Positions 17,558 through 26,090 are shown, numbered from the stretch's first letter. The stretch is 56,468 nucleotides of DNA from Blautia sp. (GCA_021772055.1 JAETNR010000029.1:1-56468); one strand, 5' to 3'. Program-made: numbers and translations. Notes: a model not told the origin generated them from the sequence alone.

Positions 17558-19021
17558 TCAGTCCACTGTAATTTTCAGCACCACCGGCATATCTCCGGCT
17601 TCGATTTTATCCCCACAGTTGATATCCAGCGTTTCCGACCTGTAGAAACTTGGGTGAAGATCCGTTCCCAACAGTTCCACGTCAAGTATGGAGGATTTTA
17701 AAAGTTTCATGTTATTTCCCAGGGACTTAATGTGAATCGCTCCGTTTTCCGGCCAGTGCAGCACAATGGCGTAAATATGATTTCCCTTGCTGGTAAAACG
17801 AATGTCCTCCGAAGTAAAATTCTTACTGTAGGTATCTGTAAAATGACCTTCCGGAACTACGGTGGGGCCTTCTCCGAATACCTTCCAGTATCTTGTATCG
17901 TAAATAGCCTCTCCGTTGACTTTCAGCCATTTTCCCACTTCTCTTAAAATATGGGCATCTTCCTCCGGAATAGTTCCGTCTGCCTTTGGTCCGATGTTCA
18001 AAAGCAAGGCACCGTTTTTGCTTACCACATCTACCAGATCCAGAACCACATCCGACGGCTTTTTGTAATCATTTCCTACTGTGTAGCCCCAGGAATTTTT
18101 CGCAACGGACGTGTCATTCTGCCAGAGATCCGGCGTAATATGGTCTAACTGTCCTCTTTCCAAGTCTTTTACAGCACTTCCGTGCACATAGGCATCAAAT
18201 TTCGCATCAATGGCAACCTCTTCACCCCACTGGGCAGCCCTGTTATAATAATACGCTGCAAATTTCCGCAGATAGGGCTTCCATGCATACTGCTGAATCC
18301 ACCAGTCAAAGAAGATCAGTTTCGGCTGGTATTTGTCCACGATTTCACAGGTGCGCACCAGCCAGTCCTCCATATGCTCCCTGGTAGGAGGATTATCATA
18401 AATGCTGCTGTGGTCTCTGGTAATTCCCGCCGCAGGCCCGTACAGGGAGTCAAATTCCGGATCATTTACGTCGGATTCCGGAATCTCCCGTCCGCCGTTA
18501 AAGAACCAGTAATGCTCTGCTCTGTGGGAGGAAGCCCCCAGCACCATGCCGCCTTTTTCCACTTCTGTTTTCAGTTCTCCGAGAACATCCCGCTTCGGTC
18601 CCATATTTGCCGCATTCCAGGGGCTTAGATCACTTGCATACATCTGAAAGCCATCATGATGCTCAGCAACCGGAACAACAAATTTTGCTCCTGCCTCCGT
18701 AAATAAATCCGCCCACTCTTTCGGGTCAAATTTTTCCGCACGGAACATAGGGATAAAGTCCTTATAGCCAAATTTATCCAGCGTACCATAGGTATTTACA
18801 TGATGCAGGTTCACCACAGACCCTTTTTTGTACATATTGCGAGGATACCATTCATCTCCAAAAGCAGGCACACTGTAAACTCCCCAGTGAATAAAAATAC
18901 CGAATTTTCCCTTTTCATACCACTTAGGTGTGGAATGCTCACAAAGAGAATCCCAGGTATCAGAATACGGCCCCTCAGCGATCACTGCATCAATCTGCGA
19001 AAGATATTCTTTTTTGTCCAT
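17558..19021 (-). CDS. alpha-L-fucosidase, GH29 (second copy)
   Basis: This is a 487-residue GH29 enzyme clearly different from its two neighbours. It has FGIFIHWGVYSVPAFGDEW (40-58), EHHDGFQMYASDLSPWN (120-136) and the nucleophile region LIFFDWWIQQYAWKP, with Asp239 as the likely nucleophile. The C-terminal beta domain is longer than in the first copy. There is no signal peptide. A GGAG site precedes the ATG. Three diverged copies in one operon suggest division of labour between fucose linkages rather than dosage; which linkage each prefers cannot be told. Confidence 0.95.
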   Translation of the reverse strand: MDKKEYLSQIDAVIAEGPYSDTWDSLCEHSTPKWYEKGKFGIFIHWGVYSVPAFGDEWYPRNMYKKGSVVNLHHVNTYGTLDKFGYKDFIPMFRAEKFDPKEWADLFTEAGAKFVVPVAEHHDGFQMYASDLSPWNAANMGPKRDVLGELKTEVEKGGMVLGASSHRAEHYWFFNGGREIPESDVNDPEFDSLYGPAAGITRDHSSIYDNPPTREHMEDWLVRTCEIVDKYQPKLIFFDWWIQQYAWKPYLRKFAAYYYNRAAQWGEEVAIDAKFDAYVHGSAVKDLERGQLDHITPDLWQNDTSVAKNSWGYTVGNDYKKPSDVVLDLVDVVSKNGALLLNIGPKADGTIPEEDAHILREVGKWLKVNGEAIYDTRYWKVFGEGPTVVPEGHFTDTYSKNFTSEDIRFTSKGNHIYAIVLHWPENGAIHIKSLGNNMKLLKSSILDVELLGTDLHPSFYRSETLDINCGDKIEAGDMPVVLKITVD

Positions 19022-19046
19022 ATGGCAGTCTCCTTTTTATCATCAA

Positions 19047-20315
19047 TCAGTCTTTAATCGGCTCAAAAATAGGCTCCTCTTCTTCAAGCTCCAGGCAGAT
19101 ACAATAGTTCTTTTCTTCATGAAGTTTTTCCGGAACGATTACTTCGATCATAGAATCACCTTCACATACTGTCAGTGTATGGCATTCCAGTTTTTCGCCT
19201 GTACTTACAAGATATGCACCTTTGATCTGATTTCCTACATTCAGAAGCTCTACACGGATTCTCGGGGAAAGTACATGTACATAAAGTTTATGTTCTCTTC
19301 TTGTAAATTCAATTCCCGGAATTTCGTATGGATAAATTCCCACTGTTTTTGTTCCGTAGATAGCTTCTGCATTTTCGGTAACGTATTTGCCCACCTGATT
19401 CATTACTTCTACACATGCTTCCGGTACGGTACCATCAGCCATAGGGCCGACATTCAGAAGATAATTTCCGCCTTTGCTTATGATCTTCAGCAGCAGGTGC
19501 AGAATCTGATCCGGTGTTTTCCAGTTTTTATCATATTTATTATAGCCCCAGGTATCATTGACAGTAGCCGGAACTTCCCAGTCACCGTCATACGGAAGTC
19601 TTGGAATAAAATTATCGCCGGTAGTCATATAATCGCCCATCTGATGGCCGATACGTCCGCTGATTACGCACTCCGGTTTAATGCTCTTTACAAGATCACG
19701 CAGTTCTTTTGCTTCTTCTGCTGTCATTCCCATCGGTGTATCAAACCAGATCAGAGAAATATTATCATAATTTTCAAGAAGCTCTTTTACCTGCGGTTTG
19801 CACTTTTCTTCAAAGTATGTACGGAACTCTTTCTTCCATTCATTCTTATCGTTGTGATCTTTCTTGTAGGCATTGTCATCATCCCAGTCCTGGGCCTGAG
19901 AATAGTAAATTCCCATTGTCACGCCATGCTTCTTACATGCATCGGACAGTTCTCTTAAAAGGTCTCTTCCGGTTGCTTTTACCACGTTAAAATCGCTGAC
20001 TTTCGAATCATACATAGCAAAGCCTTCGTGATGTTTTGAAGTCAGAACGATATATTTCACACCCCACTGGTTTTTTGCGCGTTCCACAAATGCATCCGCA
20101 TCAAATTTATCCGGATGAAATTCATCTTTCAGCTTTCTGTAATCTTCCTTATCAATATTCAGATTATTTTCAATCCACTCTGCAATACGGTCTGTCTTGG
20201 TAACGACTCCTGTCTTGGGATCTTTCCATTCTCCTGCAAGGATCGAGTAAAGTCCCCAGTGAATAAACAAACCATATTTTGCATCCTTATACCACTGCTG
20301 TTTTGTATCTGCCAT
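19047..20315 (-). CDS. alpha-L-fucosidase, GH29 (third copy)
   Basis: This is a 422-residue GH29 enzyme with the more compact N-terminus WYKDAKYGLFIHWGLYSILA, a HHEGF box (95-99, Asp replaced by Glu compared with the other two copies) and SLIWFDTPMGM, where Asp192 is the likely nucleophile. GGNYLLNVGPMADG is the usual barrel end. It is cytoplasmic, with GGAGG before the ATG. It is the first of the three fucosidases after the permeases, 38 bp downstream. The HHEGF and FDT motifs set it apart and hint at a different subgroup. Confidence 0.95.
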   Translation of the reverse strand: MADTKQQWYKDAKYGLFIHWGLYSILAGEWKDPKTGVVTKTDRIAEWIENNLNIDKEDYRKLKDEFHPDKFDADAFVERAKNQWGVKYIVLTSKHHEGFAMYDSKVSDFNVVKATGRDLLRELSDACKKHGVTMGIYYSQAQDWDDDNAYKKDHNDKNEWKKEFRTYFEEKCKPQVKELLENYDNISLIWFDTPMGMTAEEAKELRDLVKSIKPECVISGRIGHQMGDYMTTGDNFIPRLPYDGDWEVPATVNDTWGYNKYDKNWKTPDQILHLLLKIISKGGNYLLNVGPMADGTVPEACVEVMNQVGKYVTENAEAIYGTKTVGIYPYEIPGIEFTRREHKLYVHVLSPRIRVELLNVGNQIKGAYLVSTGEKLECHTLTVCEGDSMIEVIVPEKLHEEKNYCICLELEEEEPIFEPIKD

Positions 20316-20353
20316 TGTTTTATTCCTCCATATATTTCATTTTTTTGATTATA

Positions 20354-21193
20354 TCAGCCTTTCACTGCGCCTGCAAGAATACCTGCTTCTACTTTCTCGT
20401 GCAGGATCAGATAAATGATGAGCATCGGTATCATAGACATGATCACGAATGCAAACTGCGGGCCGTATTCTGTAACATAGTTTGATGTGAAATTCAGCAT
20501 TGCTCTGGAAACAGTATATTTTGAAGTGTCTGTAATCAGGATCAAAGAGAAGATCAATTCGCTGTATCCATAAATAAATACTAAAATTGCTTCTGTTGCA
20601 ATGATCGGTTTACAAATTGGCATTAAGATACGCATCAGAAGATGCAAGTCTCCACATCCGTCAATCTTCGCTGCTTCGTCTAAACCTCGATCCAGGCTGG
20701 CAATATATCCGGTAAACAGGAAGATCGCCTGAGATAAGTTGAACGCCGTATAGATCAGAATCAGGAATATATAGCTGTTTTTTGTTCCTAAAGAACTGGA
20801 AATCTTTGTTACGGAAACCAATGTACAGTGAACCGGAACCATAACGCCTGCCATAAACAGAATGTAAACAGCTTTTAAATATCCATAACTTTTTCTTGCA
20901 ATGACATAAGCTGCAGGCATTGCAATTAAAACCGTAACGACCAAGGTAGCAAATGCCACAAACAGGGAGTTTGTAATAGACTGCAGCGCATGTGCAACTT
21001 CGATAGCTTTCGGATAATTTCCAAAGTTCCATACTTTTGGCAGGGAAAACATACCTAGCATAATTTCATCATTTGTTTTCAAAGAAGAAAGAAAAGTGAT
21101 GATCAACGGAAAGAACGTCATTATTGCTAATAAGATTGCTATAAAATATTGCGCTCCTATTTTTATACCTCTTTTAACTTCATATTTGTTCAT
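20354..21193 (-). CDS. sugar ABC transporter permease, MalG/UgpE type
   Basis: This 279-residue inner-membrane subunit has six predicted membrane segments and the EAA loop SLDRGLDEAAKIDGCGDLHL at about 186-205, intact for ATPase docking. It ends ILAGAVKG, the family tail. It pairs with the MalF-type permease 25 bp upstream and precedes the GH29 genes by 38 bp. An AAAGGAG site precedes the ATG. Confidence 0.92.
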   Translation of the reverse strand: MNKYEVKRGIKIGAQYFIAILLAIMTFFPLIITFLSSLKTNDEIMLGMFSLPKVWNFGNYPKAIEVAHALQSITNSLFVAFATLVVTVLIAMPAAYVIARKSYGYLKAVYILFMAGVMVPVHCTLVSVTKISSSLGTKNSYIFLILIYTAFNLSQAIFLFTGYIASLDRGLDEAAKIDGCGDLHLLMRILMPICKPIIATEAILVFIYGYSELIFSLILITDTSKYTVSRAMLNFTSNYVTEYGPQFAFVIMSMIPMLIIYLILHEKVEAGILAGAVKG

Positions 21194-21218
21194 TTTGTTC
21201 TCCTTTCCTTGCAGCCCT

Positions 21219-22115
21219 TTACATATCTTCCTGCTTAAAGATTACATTATTAAGCAGAATTGACAGAACAAGCCCTAATATCAGCAAAATCATACTGATT
21301 GCTCCGCTTCGGCCCATCAGCTTAAACTTAAAGCCCTGGGTATAAAGAAGAACTGCCGGTGTTGCACTGCTGTCCATAGAGCCGCCTCCGGTCATAGCCC
21401 ATACAAGGTCAAATGCCTTAAGGCATCCGGTAATACAAAGAACAGAGTATACCATAAACATGTTTTTACAAAGAGGGACGGTAATATAAATAATCTTCTT
21501 CAGTCCCATACAGCCATCCAGAAGGGCTGCATCGTGAACTTCATCCGGAATCGCTACAATACCGGCAGCAAAGATCAGCATATTATACCCTGCATACATC
21601 CACTCATTTACCAAAACAATACACCAGATATTAACCGTTGGCGTGCCCAGCCAGTTGATAATCCATTCCTGCTTTCCGATAAATTCAAGGAACTGAGCAA
21701 ATACACCGAAGTTCGCATTCAGCATGAAGCTCCACATCAGACCAACAGCAGTAGTACCCAGCATAACAGGCATCAGATAAGAAGCTTTAAAAAATTTCGT
21801 TCCTCTGATCTTGGAAGTAACCAGAAGAGCCATACCAAAAGCCAGGGGCATTAAGATCACAAAACCGCCAACCATGAAAAAGAAAGCATTCAGCATACTG
21901 TTCCAGAATTTGTCACTGGTAAGGGTTTTTATATAATTTTCAAGCCCCACCCAGGTTACAGGCGCACCGCCAAGACCATTCCAGCTATTTAAAGACAGCC
22001 AGAACGTGTTAACTACAGGATAAATTACAAATAGCACTGTAAGCAGTACGCCTGGAAGTACAAACAGCAAAGATTTCAAAAACGCTTTCCGATATTTGCT
22101 TGATTTAAAAAACAC
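21219..22115 (-). CDS. sugar ABC transporter permease, MalF/UgpA type, GTG start
   Basis: This 298-residue permease has six membrane segments, the EAA loop DEVHDAALLDGCMGLKKIIY and the MTGGGSMDSSATPAVLLY stretch. I start it at the GTG at 22115, which has AGGAGG 7 nt upstream. A longer frame with an ATG at 22151 exists, but that codon lies inside the intercistronic hairpin and has no binding site. It is the second gene of the LacI-controlled operon. Confidence 0.88.
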   Translation of the reverse strand: MFFKSSKYRKAFLKSLLFVLPGVLLTVLFVIYPVVNTFWLSLNSWNGLGGAPVTWVGLENYIKTLTSDKFWNSMLNAFFFMVGGFVILMPLAFGMALLVTSKIRGTKFFKASYLMPVMLGTTAVGLMWSFMLNANFGVFAQFLEFIGKQEWIINWLGTPTVNIWCIVLVNEWMYAGYNMLIFAAGIVAIPDEVHDAALLDGCMGLKKIIYITVPLCKNMFMVYSVLCITGCLKAFDLVWAMTGGGSMDSSATPAVLLYTQGFKFKLMGRSGAISMILLILGLVLSILLNNVIFKQEDM

Positions 22116-22140
22116 AAACATCCCTCCTAACATCATTAAA

Positions 22141-22182
22141 AGGGCAGGCATAGCAGAACTCTTTATTCTGTATGCCCGCCCT
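22141..22182 (-). terminator. intercistronic terminator between binding protein and permease
   Basis: Arms of 17-18 nt (AGGGCAGGCATAGCAGAA and TTCTGTATGCCCGCCCT) pair with two bulges around a 7-nt loop, followed by TTTTAAT on the minus strand. Read-through must occur for the permeases and fucosidases to be made, so it probably sets a binding-protein excess. Confidence 0.75.
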
Positions 22183-22217
22183 GCATCATCAAGTCACTTT
22201 TTTGCGTTTACAGTTTC

Positions 22218-23546
22218 TTATTCGTATTCAGCAATCATATCAACGATATTCTGTGCAACGTCATCTACAGAATTGCCCATTGCAAGACCCTGAAGAGACT
22301 GACGTACAGTTGTCATCATATGAGATGCTGTATCGTAGTTTTCAATATCACCGCGAACTTCCTGTGTTTCTGCTATAATGGCTGCAGCTTCCTGGCTCAG
22401 GTAGTTTCCACCTTCAACTTCTGTGTTTACACACATAGGTGCCGGATAACCTTCCATCATCATATCAACCATTTCTTCGCTGCACATATGTTTTAGGAAC
22501 AATACGGAAGCGGCAACTTCTTCCGGATCACCTGTATCAATTGCATAAAAAGCTTCGTTTCCACCGCCCATATCATGATACTTAAATTCCTCGTTTACAT
22601 ACGGCATACGCATAACATGGATCTTTTCGTTATCAAACAGTTCAAGACCTGCATGATCCTCTGCACAGAACCAAGTTCCCATAAACAGGAATGCAGCACC
22701 GCCAGTATTGAAAATAGATCTTTCCTCTGCATCTGCATTGCCAAGAAGGTTGGTTCCCAGATAACCTTTGTCTACTGCGTCTTTAATCATTGTATAGATA
22801 GCTTTCTGCTCTTCCCCGTCATAAGCTACTTCACGTGTACCAAGTTTTTCAGCCATATCGCATCCATACATCTTGTAGTTCAGTGCGGAGTGAAGATGTC
22901 CAAAACGATAATCACTCTTTTCACCCATATCAAACGGCTGAACGCCATTGTTCTTCAAGGTTTCACATGCAGCCATCAGGTCATCCCAGCTTTCGATAGA
23001 AGCAGGGTCAATCCCATTTTCGTTTAAAATATCTTCATTGTAGAACAGCATAACCTGGTAAGCAGTGTATGGGATACCATAGGTGCCTTCATATCCATAG
23101 GTAGAGAAATTAACAAGGCTATCGCCTAACGGGTTAAATCTTTCTTCCCATTCCGGATACTGTGCAAAATATGGTGTCATATCTACGATCAGATTCTGTT
23201 CGACAAAGTCAATCACTCGGGATCCGCCGTATTCCTGGATTACGTTTGGCATTGTTTTTTCGTCTGCCATTAATACAGCCTGAGAGTTTTCCCAGTCCTC
23301 TTCTGTAGGGATACAAATGGTTTCTACTTTGATTCCCGGATATTTTTCCATAAATGTATCTACCATTTTCATATACAATGGACCAGAAGGACTGGTAGTA
23401 TCCCAACGTGTATGAACTGTGATCGTCACATCATTGAACTCATGATTCTCAATGTCATAATCCACGGCCTCTTCTGCATAGCACACAGTCCCCATGGATG
23501 CGATCATTGCGAGAGACATCATCGCTGCAAGTAATTTTTTCTTCAT
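22218..23546 (-). CDS. extracellular sugar-binding protein (family 1)
   Basis: This 442-residue receptor feeds the importer of the GH29 operon. The signal peptide covers about 1-24 (MKKKLLAAMMSLAMIASMG) with cleavage near YAEEAVDY; the cysteine present is not in a convincing lipobox. The mature part has the pattern DVTITVHTRWDT at the first strand, MPNVIQEYGGSRVIDF in the N-lobe and GGAAFLFMGTWFCAED in the C-lobe. I start it at 23546 because AAGGAGG lies 9 nt upstream. A LacI-type operator lies in its leader. Confidence 0.9.
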   Translation of the reverse strand: MKKKLLAAMMSLAMIASMGTVCYAEEAVDYDIENHEFNDVTITVHTRWDTTSPSGPLYMKMVDTFMEKYPGIKVETICIPTEEDWENSQAVLMADEKTMPNVIQEYGGSRVIDFVEQNLIVDMTPYFAQYPEWEERFNPLGDSLVNFSTYGYEGTYGIPYTAYQVMLFYNEDILNENGIDPASIESWDDLMAACETLKNNGVQPFDMGEKSDYRFGHLHSALNYKMYGCDMAEKLGTREVAYDGEEQKAIYTMIKDAVDKGYLGTNLLGNADAEERSIFNTGGAAFLFMGTWFCAEDHAGLELFDNEKIHVMRMPYVNEEFKYHDMGGGNEAFYAIDTGDPEEVAASVLFLKHMCSEEMVDMMMEGYPAPMCVNTEVEGGNYLSQEAAAIIAETQEVRGDIENYDTASHMMTTVRQSLQGLAMGNSVDDVAQNIVDMIAEYE

Positions 23547-23593
23547 TTCATCTACCTCCTTGGTTTTCATATCCGGTTTCTCAAACCGAATAT

Positions 23594-23612
23594 CGTTTTG
23601 TGTAAAACGTTT
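23594..23612 (-). promoter_or_regulatory. LacI-type operator in the GH29 operon leader
   Basis: Two overlapping palindromes are visible: CGTTTT-4-AAAACG (23594-23609) and AAACGTTT (23605-23612) with the central CG typical of LacI-family sites. They lie just after the likely transcription start, where a bound repressor would block the polymerase. One of the two adjacent LacI-type proteins is the natural candidate. Confidence 0.6.
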
Positions 23613-23627
23613 CGTTTTTTTGATATT

Positions 23628-23633
23628 ATTATA
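23628..23633 (-). promoter_or_regulatory. -10 box of the GH29 operon
   Basis: TATAAT is perfect, but the -35 region 17 bp upstream reads AAAAAT; TTGAAA lies 20 bp away, too far for a normal promoter. An activator may help. Confidence 0.5.
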
Positions 23634-23694
23634 ATAGTATATACGAAAGCATTTTTCAAGCTTTTTTATTCGCTTTTATCATATTTTCATATTT

Positions 23695-23707
23695 TGTACA
23701 AATCTAT
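23695..23707 (-). promoter_or_regulatory. 13-bp match to the repeats at 10795-10820
   Basis: The minus strand reads ATAGATTTGTACA, identical to the first 13 bases of the distal repeat upstream of the other importer. It lies about 75-86 bp before the likely start of transcription, in the same orientation relative to the operon. The T7 tract and the far end of the repeat are not conserved. Confidence 0.4.
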
Positions 23708-23803
23708 TTAAATATTTTTATGCATTTTGCCATTATAATTTAATTAAATCGTTTCTTCATTTTATATATTCTGTCGAATTCAATCAAAAGAGAGAGAGAA
23801 AAA

Positions 23804-23832
23804 AAGCCTGGAATTAACACTTCCAGGACTTT
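23804..23832 (-). terminator. terminator of the LacI-type regulator gene
   Basis: AGTCCTGGAA and TTCCAGGCT form a stem with a 7-nt loop, followed by a T7 run on the minus strand, just after the regulator's stop codon. The remaining A/T-rich DNA to the binding-protein start holds the promoter and operator. Confidence 0.85.
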
Positions 23833-23841
23833 CTTCTGCCT

Positions 23842-24855
23842 TCAGGGCGTATGTATCTGAAGAACGGAATCACGATAGATACATTCCGGTTTCAGACGGA
23901 TTCTCTGGGGATAGTCTTCATAATCTCCATTCATTCTGCGGATCAGAAGGTCACAGACAGTCTCTGCCATCTCAATCAAAGGCTGACGTACAGCGGTAAG
24001 CTTGGGGCGTACCATAACGGAAAGTTCAAAATCATCAAAAGATACGATAGATAATTCCTCCGGCACTTTAATCCCCAATTCATAGATTGCTTCCATAACC
24101 CCTATGCACATATTATAATTTGCCACAAAAACAGCCGTAGGCCGATCCTTAAGCTGCCACAATTTTTTTATTCCCAGATAACCGCTCCCGCTTCTGTAAT
24201 CTCCTTCGATCAGATAATTTTTATTTATCGGAAAGCCGTAATCCTCCATTGCGCGAAGATAACCTGTTTTCCGTTCCAGAGCGGTATGAGACTCGCTCAT
24301 ACCGTTGATTGCGGCAATTTTCCTATGGCCCGCTTTAATTAAATGTTCTATGATTTCATACGTTCCGCCTGTGCAGTTTACCTGTACACAGTCTGTATCC
24401 ACGGTTGTATAGCATTCTTCCATGATCACCACCGGAATGTGCGCTTCCCTTGCCCTTCGGATATAGTCTATCTGCTCCCCGATGGTGGTAACGATCATTC
24501 CGTCCACCCCGTTTTCCACCAGAAATTTCACATATTCTTCTGTAACCTCAGGAATGCAGTATTCATTATCTAAAAATATCAGGAAATAGCCTTTCTCCCT
24601 CATCCGGCTTTCGATTTCCTTCAAAAGCATTGAGGCATGGGAATTCGAATTATTTCCCATAATAAGCCCTACCCTGTAAGTTCTGGAGTTCCTGAGACCC
24701 CTGGCCATACCGTTTGGGTTATAATTCAGCTTACGGATCGCAGCCTCAATCACTTCCTGGTTCTTTTTGCGGACTTTTCCGCCGTTCATATATTTGGAAA
24801 TTGTAGAAATCGCAAGATTTGTCTCTCTTGCAACATCCTTGATCGTTACTCCCAT
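23842..24855 (-). CDS. LacI-family transcriptional regulator (first)
   Basis: This 337-residue protein has the LacI helix-turn-helix at the N-terminus (TIKDVARETNLAISTISKYM, about 4-23), the hinge region MARGLRNSRTYRVGLIMG, and a periplasmic-binding-like ligand domain ending CIYRDSVL. It lies directly upstream of the GH29 importer operon in the same direction and has its own terminator, so it is the likely repressor of that operon, with a sugar product as inducer. It is divergently transcribed from a second LacI-type gene 161 bp away. Confidence 0.93.
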   Translation of the reverse strand: MGVTIKDVARETNLAISTISKYMNGGKVRKKNQEVIEAAIRKLNYNPNGMARGLRNSRTYRVGLIMGNNSNSHASMLLKEIESRMREKGYFLIFLDNEYCIPEVTEEYVKFLVENGVDGMIVTTIGEQIDYIRRAREAHIPVVIMEECYTTVDTDCVQVNCTGGTYEIIEHLIKAGHRKIAAINGMSESHTALERKTGYLRAMEDYGFPINKNYLIEGDYRSGSGYLGIKKLWQLKDRPTAVFVANYNMCIGVMEAIYELGIKVPEELSIVSFDDFELSVMVRPKLTAVRQPLIEMAETVCDLLIRRMNGDYEDYPQRIRLKPECIYRDSVLQIHTP

Positions 24856-24903
24856 TTCTCTTCCTGCTCTCTTCCCGATATCCGGAATACTTTTCTTATG
24901 TCA

Positions 24904-24932
24904 ATTATATCGAATCTCTGCCGTAAAATCAA
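24904..24932 (-). promoter_or_regulatory. promoter of the first LacI-type regulator
   Basis: TTGATT (24927-24932) and TATAAT (24904-24909) are separated by 17 bp on the minus strand, about 50 bp before the start codon. Confidence 0.8.
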
Positions 24933-24952
24933 CCTCGCCCTGACATGATCTC

Positions 24953-24981
24953 TTGTGAAATCTCCCAAATCATGGTATTAT
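24953..24981 (+). promoter_or_regulatory. promoter of the second LacI-type regulator
   Basis: TTGTGA (24953-24958) and TATTAT (24976-24981) are separated by 17 bp on the plus strand, about 36 bp before the start codon. Confidence 0.7.
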
Positions 24982-24983
24982 GG

Positions 24984-24997
24984 TAAAAACGCTTTTA
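24984..24997 (+). promoter_or_regulatory. LacI-type operator at the start of the second regulator
   Basis: TAAAAACGCTTTTA is a near-palindrome (one mismatch) around a central CG, placed right at the expected transcription start. Autoregulation by one of the LacI-type proteins would fit. Confidence 0.55.
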
Positions 24998-25016
24998 TTC
25001 AACATCAGAGGTGCTT

Positions 25017-26075
25017 ATGAATATTACGATCAAAGATATTGCAAGAGAAACCGGGCTTTCTACTGCAACCATATCCAAGTATTTAAACCATAAAAGAATC
25101 CTAGAAGAAAACCGTATTCTTATCGAAGAGACAATCAAACGCCTGGATTATACACCGAACCGTACTGCACAGCTTCTGCGTTCCAAAAAGACCAAAACCA
25201 TCGGGATCCTCCTTTCGGATCTGGGCAACTATTTCTGGAGTCCCATCATTTATTCGGTCACGCATTTTTTTTTAAAATATCATTATACGGTTATTACTTG
25301 CGCCTATTATTTTAATTTTCAGAAAGAATCCGATATCATTCAGGATCTGATCTCCCAGAATGTTGACGGCGTGATCATGCTTCCCCACAATCGGCAGGAT
25401 AATATGTACAAGCTTTTTCAGGACGCCGGAATTCCCGTTGTAATCTTGGATCAGCTCGTGGACAGCTTGAAAGAAATTCCTGTAGACTGTGTCATTTCTG
25501 ATAATTACAAAGGCGGAGCCATGCTTGCCACGCATCTGCTTGAAAAAGGGCACAGCAATATTTATATCATGGAACGTTCCGTACATTCGTATACAATAGA
25601 GCAGAGAATCCGGGGATTTACCGATGTATTTGCAGAACAGGGATATGATATCTCTGCCTTCCGGTCAGATTTACCGCCTGTTCCTTTTGTAGAAACGCAG
25701 AGTGTCATCTCCCAGGGAAAAGAGCGTTTTCGGCAGATCATGCGCCGGCCCAATCCCCCGACTGCCATCTTTTTTACCAATTACCTGATTGCAAGCGGAG
25801 GGCTTTCCGCGACAAACTCCGACTGCTGTTCCATTCCGGAGGATGTTTCCCTGGTATGTTTTGATGACGATACGCTTTTCAAAGTCATGCATTCCCCTCT
25901 GACCTGCGTAGCACAGGATTTAAGCGGCATCGGGACAAAAGCTTCGGAAATTCTTATGCAAAGGATTGAAGGAGATTATTCAGACTTTCCCAGAGCCGCT
26001 GTCATTGACGTAACCTTTCATTCCAGAAACTCTGTAAAGGATCTTCTTTCAGGTATGTCCGGCAGCACCAAATAG
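25017..26075 (+). CDS. LacI-family transcriptional regulator (second)
   Basis: This 352-residue protein has the helix-turn-helix ITIKDIARETGLSTATISKY at the N-terminus, a hinge with TAQLLRSKKTKTIGILLSDL, and a ligand domain with CFDDDTLFKVMHSPLTCVAQ. I start it at the ATG at 25017, with AGAGG upstream; a GTG two codons earlier is possible. It resembles the first LacI-type gene only in the DNA-binding part. It has its own promoter, a possible operator at the promoter and a terminator. It may control the fucosidase operon, a distant target or itself. Confidence 0.92.
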   Translation: MNITIKDIARETGLSTATISKYLNHKRILEENRILIEETIKRLDYTPNRTAQLLRSKKTKTIGILLSDLGNYFWSPIIYSVTHFFLKYHYTVITCAYYFNFQKESDIIQDLISQNVDGVIMLPHNRQDNMYKLFQDAGIPVVILDQLVDSLKEIPVDCVISDNYKGGAMLATHLLEKGHSNIYIMERSVHSYTIEQRIRGFTDVFAEQGYDISAFRSDLPPVPFVETQSVISQGKERFRQIMRRPNPPTAIFFTNYLIASGGLSATNSDCCSIPEDVSLVCFDDDTLFKVMHSPLTCVAQDLSGIGTKASEILMQRIEGDYSDFPRAAVIDVTFHSRNSVKDLLSGMSGSTK

Positions 26076-26090
26076 CAGCGCAGCAATGCC

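Noticed and set aside
18930..19958. Open frame of 342 codons on the plus strand
   Set aside because: It runs opposite to two GH29 genes with clear motifs and has no recognisable domain; codon pattern follows the other strand.
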